7,267 nt of DNA, taken from assembly GCA_001771975.1 (NCBI GenBank), contig MERE01000095.1, positions 1 to 7,267 on the forward strand, given 5' to 3'. The notes under the pieces are model-generated. The model was given only the letters and a program-made list of their open reading frames with translations, ran no database searches and had not been told where the DNA came from. The first letter of the stretch is position 1; each line of letters opens with the position of its first letter. The position numbers and the translations under genes were made by a program. Source of the stretch: Betaproteobacteria bacterium RIFCSPLOWO2_02_FULL_68_150 (lineage in GTDB: Bacteria; Pseudomonadota; Gammaproteobacteria; Burkholderiales; SG8-39). Shown one piece after another: positions 5,913-7,267 of this stretch.

Positions 5913-6596
5913 ATGAGCACTCCACTTGCGTTGGTCATCGGCAACAAGAACTACTCGTCCTGGTCGATGCGGCCGTGGGTCGCGTTGCGCGCGGCCCAGG
6001 TTCGGCTTCAGGAGCGGCAGTTGAAGTTCGAGTCGCAGGATTGGGCTGCACACATCGGCAAGCTCTCGCCCTCGGGCCTGGTGCCGGTGCTCTGGGAGGG
6101 AGAGCCCGGCGCCGGTTTTCCGACTTGGGACACGCTTGCGATCATCGAGCGCGCGCACGAGCTTTTTCCAGCGCAGGGCATCTGGCCTGAGGAGGCGCAG
6201 GCGCGTGCCCGGGCGCGCTCGATTTGCGCCGAGATGCACGGTGGCTTTCGCGCCCTGCGCGGCGCCATGCCGATGAATATCCGCGGCCGCTATCCGGGCA
6301 AGGGCATGAACCCGGAGGTGGCGAGGGACATCGCCCGCGTCAGCGCACTTTGGAAGGGCGCGCGTCGCCAATACGGCCGGGCCGGCCCTTACCTGTTCGG
6401 TGCCTTCTCGGCCGCGGATGCCTACTATGCTCCGGTCGCGACGCGCTTCGTGACCTATGACGTGGCCCTCGCCGGAGGGGCGAAGGAGTACCAGCTTGCG
6501 TTGCTGGAGGCACCAGCCGTACGCGAGTGGTGCGCCGCTGCGGTTCAGGAAACCGAATTTGTGGCCGCCGACGAGCCGTACGCGGCGGCGCCATGA
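5913..6596 (+). CDS. Glutathione S-transferase family protein
   Basis: A 227-residue cytoplasmic protein. The N-terminal thioredoxin-like domain (about 5-85) starts LALVIGNKNYSSWSMRPW, the typical opening of a proteobacterial GST subgroup in which a serine (S15, S16 or S18) is the likely residue activating glutathione. It includes the cis-proline loop GLVPVL (55-60) and TWDTLAI (71-77) at the position of the usual E/D-S/T-xx-I glutathione contact. The helical C-terminal domain (about 95-220) has the folding-nucleus box FGAFSAADAYYAPVATRF with S166 and D169. The ATG at 5913 is chosen because the strand starts a few residues later; the frame remains open upstream but has no family-like sequence. 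No Shine-Dalgarno is visible, and a strong hairpin lies just upstream. The TGA overlaps the next gene's ATG (ATGA), so the two are probably cotranscribed and coupled. The substrate is not determinable. Confidence 0.93.
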   Translation: MSTPLALVIGNKNYSSWSMRPWVALRAAQVRLQERQLKFESQDWAAHIGKLSPSGLVPVLWEGEPGAGFPTWDTLAIIERAHELFPAQGIWPEEAQARARARSICAEMHGGFRALRGAMPMNIRGRYPGKGMNPEVARDIARVSALWKGARRQYGRAGPYLFGAFSAADAYYAPVATRFVTYDVALAGGAKEYQLALLEAPAVREWCAAAVQETEFVAADEPYAAAP

Positions 6597-7267
6597 GAAC
6601 GACGCTGGGGCCACTGGCTGGGATTCGGATCCTGGAGTTCGAGGCGATCGGACCGGGACCGTTTTGCGGCATGATGCTCGCGGACATGGGGGCCGATGTC
6701 CTGCTCGTCGATCGCCCCGACGACCCAAGGCTGGGCCTGGGCCGAGACCGTTGGTTCGACGTCATGCTGCGCGGCCGGCGCTCGGTAACGCTCGATCTGA
6801 AGTCGAAGGGCGGCGTCGAAGCGGCGCTGCTGATGGCTTCGCGTGCCGACGCGCTGATCGAGGGATTCCGGCCGGGCGTCATGGAACGGCTCGGTCTCGG
6901 GCCCGATGCGCTCGCGGCGCGCAACCCGAAGCTGGTTTATGGCCGCATGACGGGTTGGGGACAGGACGGACCGCTTGCGGCGCGCGCCGGCCACGACATC
7001 AACTACATTGCCCTGACCGGGGTGCTGCATGCGATCGGCCGCGCCGGCGGCGCGCCGGTTCCGCCGTTGAACCTGATAGGCGACTTCGGCGGCGGTGGCA
7101 TGTTGCTCGCGTTCGGCATTGCCTGCGCGCTGGTGGAGGCGCAGCGCTCGGGCCGGGGCCAGGTGGTGGATGCCGCGATGGTGGATGGCGCGTCGCTCCT
7201 GTCGACCATGTTCTGGGGGATGCTGGCCGGCAAACGCTGGAGCGAAGTGCGTGGCGAGAACCTGCTC
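6593..7267 (+). CDS. Alpha-methylacyl-CoA racemase (CaiB/BaiF CoA-transferase family), N-terminal 225 aa, cut by window edge
   Basis: The reading begins MRTTLGPLAGIRILEF, continues through GPGPFCGMMLADMGADVLLVDRP (the CoA-binding Rossmann half), LRGRRSVTLDLKSKGG, EGFRPGVMERLGLGP and YGRMTGWGQDGP. It then has GHDINYIALTGVLHAIGR and NLIGDFGGGGM. H134 and D164 are 30 residues apart, as are the catalytic His126/Asp156 pair of the Mycobacterium tuberculosis racemase, which favours a 2-methylacyl-CoA racemase (epimerising the alpha carbon) over a CoA transferase. The family is normally about 360-380 residues, so roughly 60% is present. It fits the degradation of branched-chain acyl-CoAs by beta-oxidation. 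The ATG overlaps the GST stop by 4 nt. No ribosome binding site of its own is needed if coupled. Confidence 0.93.
   Translation, partial: MRTTLGPLAGIRILEFEAIGPGPFCGMMLADMGADVLLVDRPDDPRLGLGRDRWFDVMLRGRRSVTLDLKSKGGVEAALLMASRADALIEGFRPGVMERLGLGPDALAARNPKLVYGRMTGWGQDGPLAARAGHDINYIALTGVLHAIGRAGGAPVPPLNLIGDFGGGGMLLAFGIACALVEAQRSGRGQVVDAAMVDGASLLSTMFWGMLAGKRWSEVRGENLL

Noticed and set aside
5824..6190. AAAGGAGG followed by TTG/GTG opening a frame that runs into the GST gene
   Set aside because: The frame is out of phase with GST and gives a low-complexity shadow product; the purine-rich match is probably chance.
6340..7030. Minus-strand ORFs opposite the GST and racemase genes
   Set aside because: Shadows of two clear family members; no motifs.

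Overview
The window is GC-rich (roughly two thirds G+C by eye) and gene-dense, with short overlaps between genes. Its gene set (TauE/SafE permease, thioredoxin-like ferredoxin, GlpD, CaiB/BaiF racemase, small GST) suggests a proteobacterium, most likely a betaproteobacterium. That placement comes from protein character and composition; no rRNA or marker gene is present.

Minus strand, read from about 5309 down to 1: a two-component pair (response regulator 5309-4620, histidine kinase 4618-3026), then glpD (2993-1515), a HAD-IIB phosphatase (1515-736), a 107-bp gap, a thioredoxin-like [2Fe-2S] ferredoxin (628-311), a 22-codon ORF (286-218), and the 5' end of a TauE/SafE permease (221-1, cut by the window edge). 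The regulator-kinase junction (1-nt gap), the glpD-phosphatase junction (1-nt overlap) and the small ORF-TauE junction (4-nt overlap) are tight enough for translational coupling. The 32-bp kinase-glpD gap carries a perfect TATAAT and a 16-bp dyad, so glpD may also have its own promoter.

Plus strand, from 5438 to the right edge: a 58-residue single-pass membrane protein with an excellent ribosome binding site, divergent from the response regulator; about 300 bp without a convincing gene but with a strong imperfect hairpin; a glutathione S-transferase (5913-6596); and, overlapping it by 4 nt, the N-terminal 225 residues of an alpha-methylacyl-CoA racemase of the CaiB/BaiF family.

Most of the window is ordinary metabolism and signalling. 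The parts worth a second look are: the regulator-kinase pair, which resembles the pair dedicated to proteobacterial sortase systems although no sortase is in view; the tandem 5-bp duplication (GTGAC GTGAC) at the TauE start, which separates a 22-codon ORF from the permease frame; two overlapping dyads in an AT-rich patch upstream of the ferredoxin; the hairpin upstream of the GST gene; and the small membrane protein next to the regulator. I did not see a clearly new defence or mobile system, CRISPR array, tRNA, rRNA or insertion sequence.
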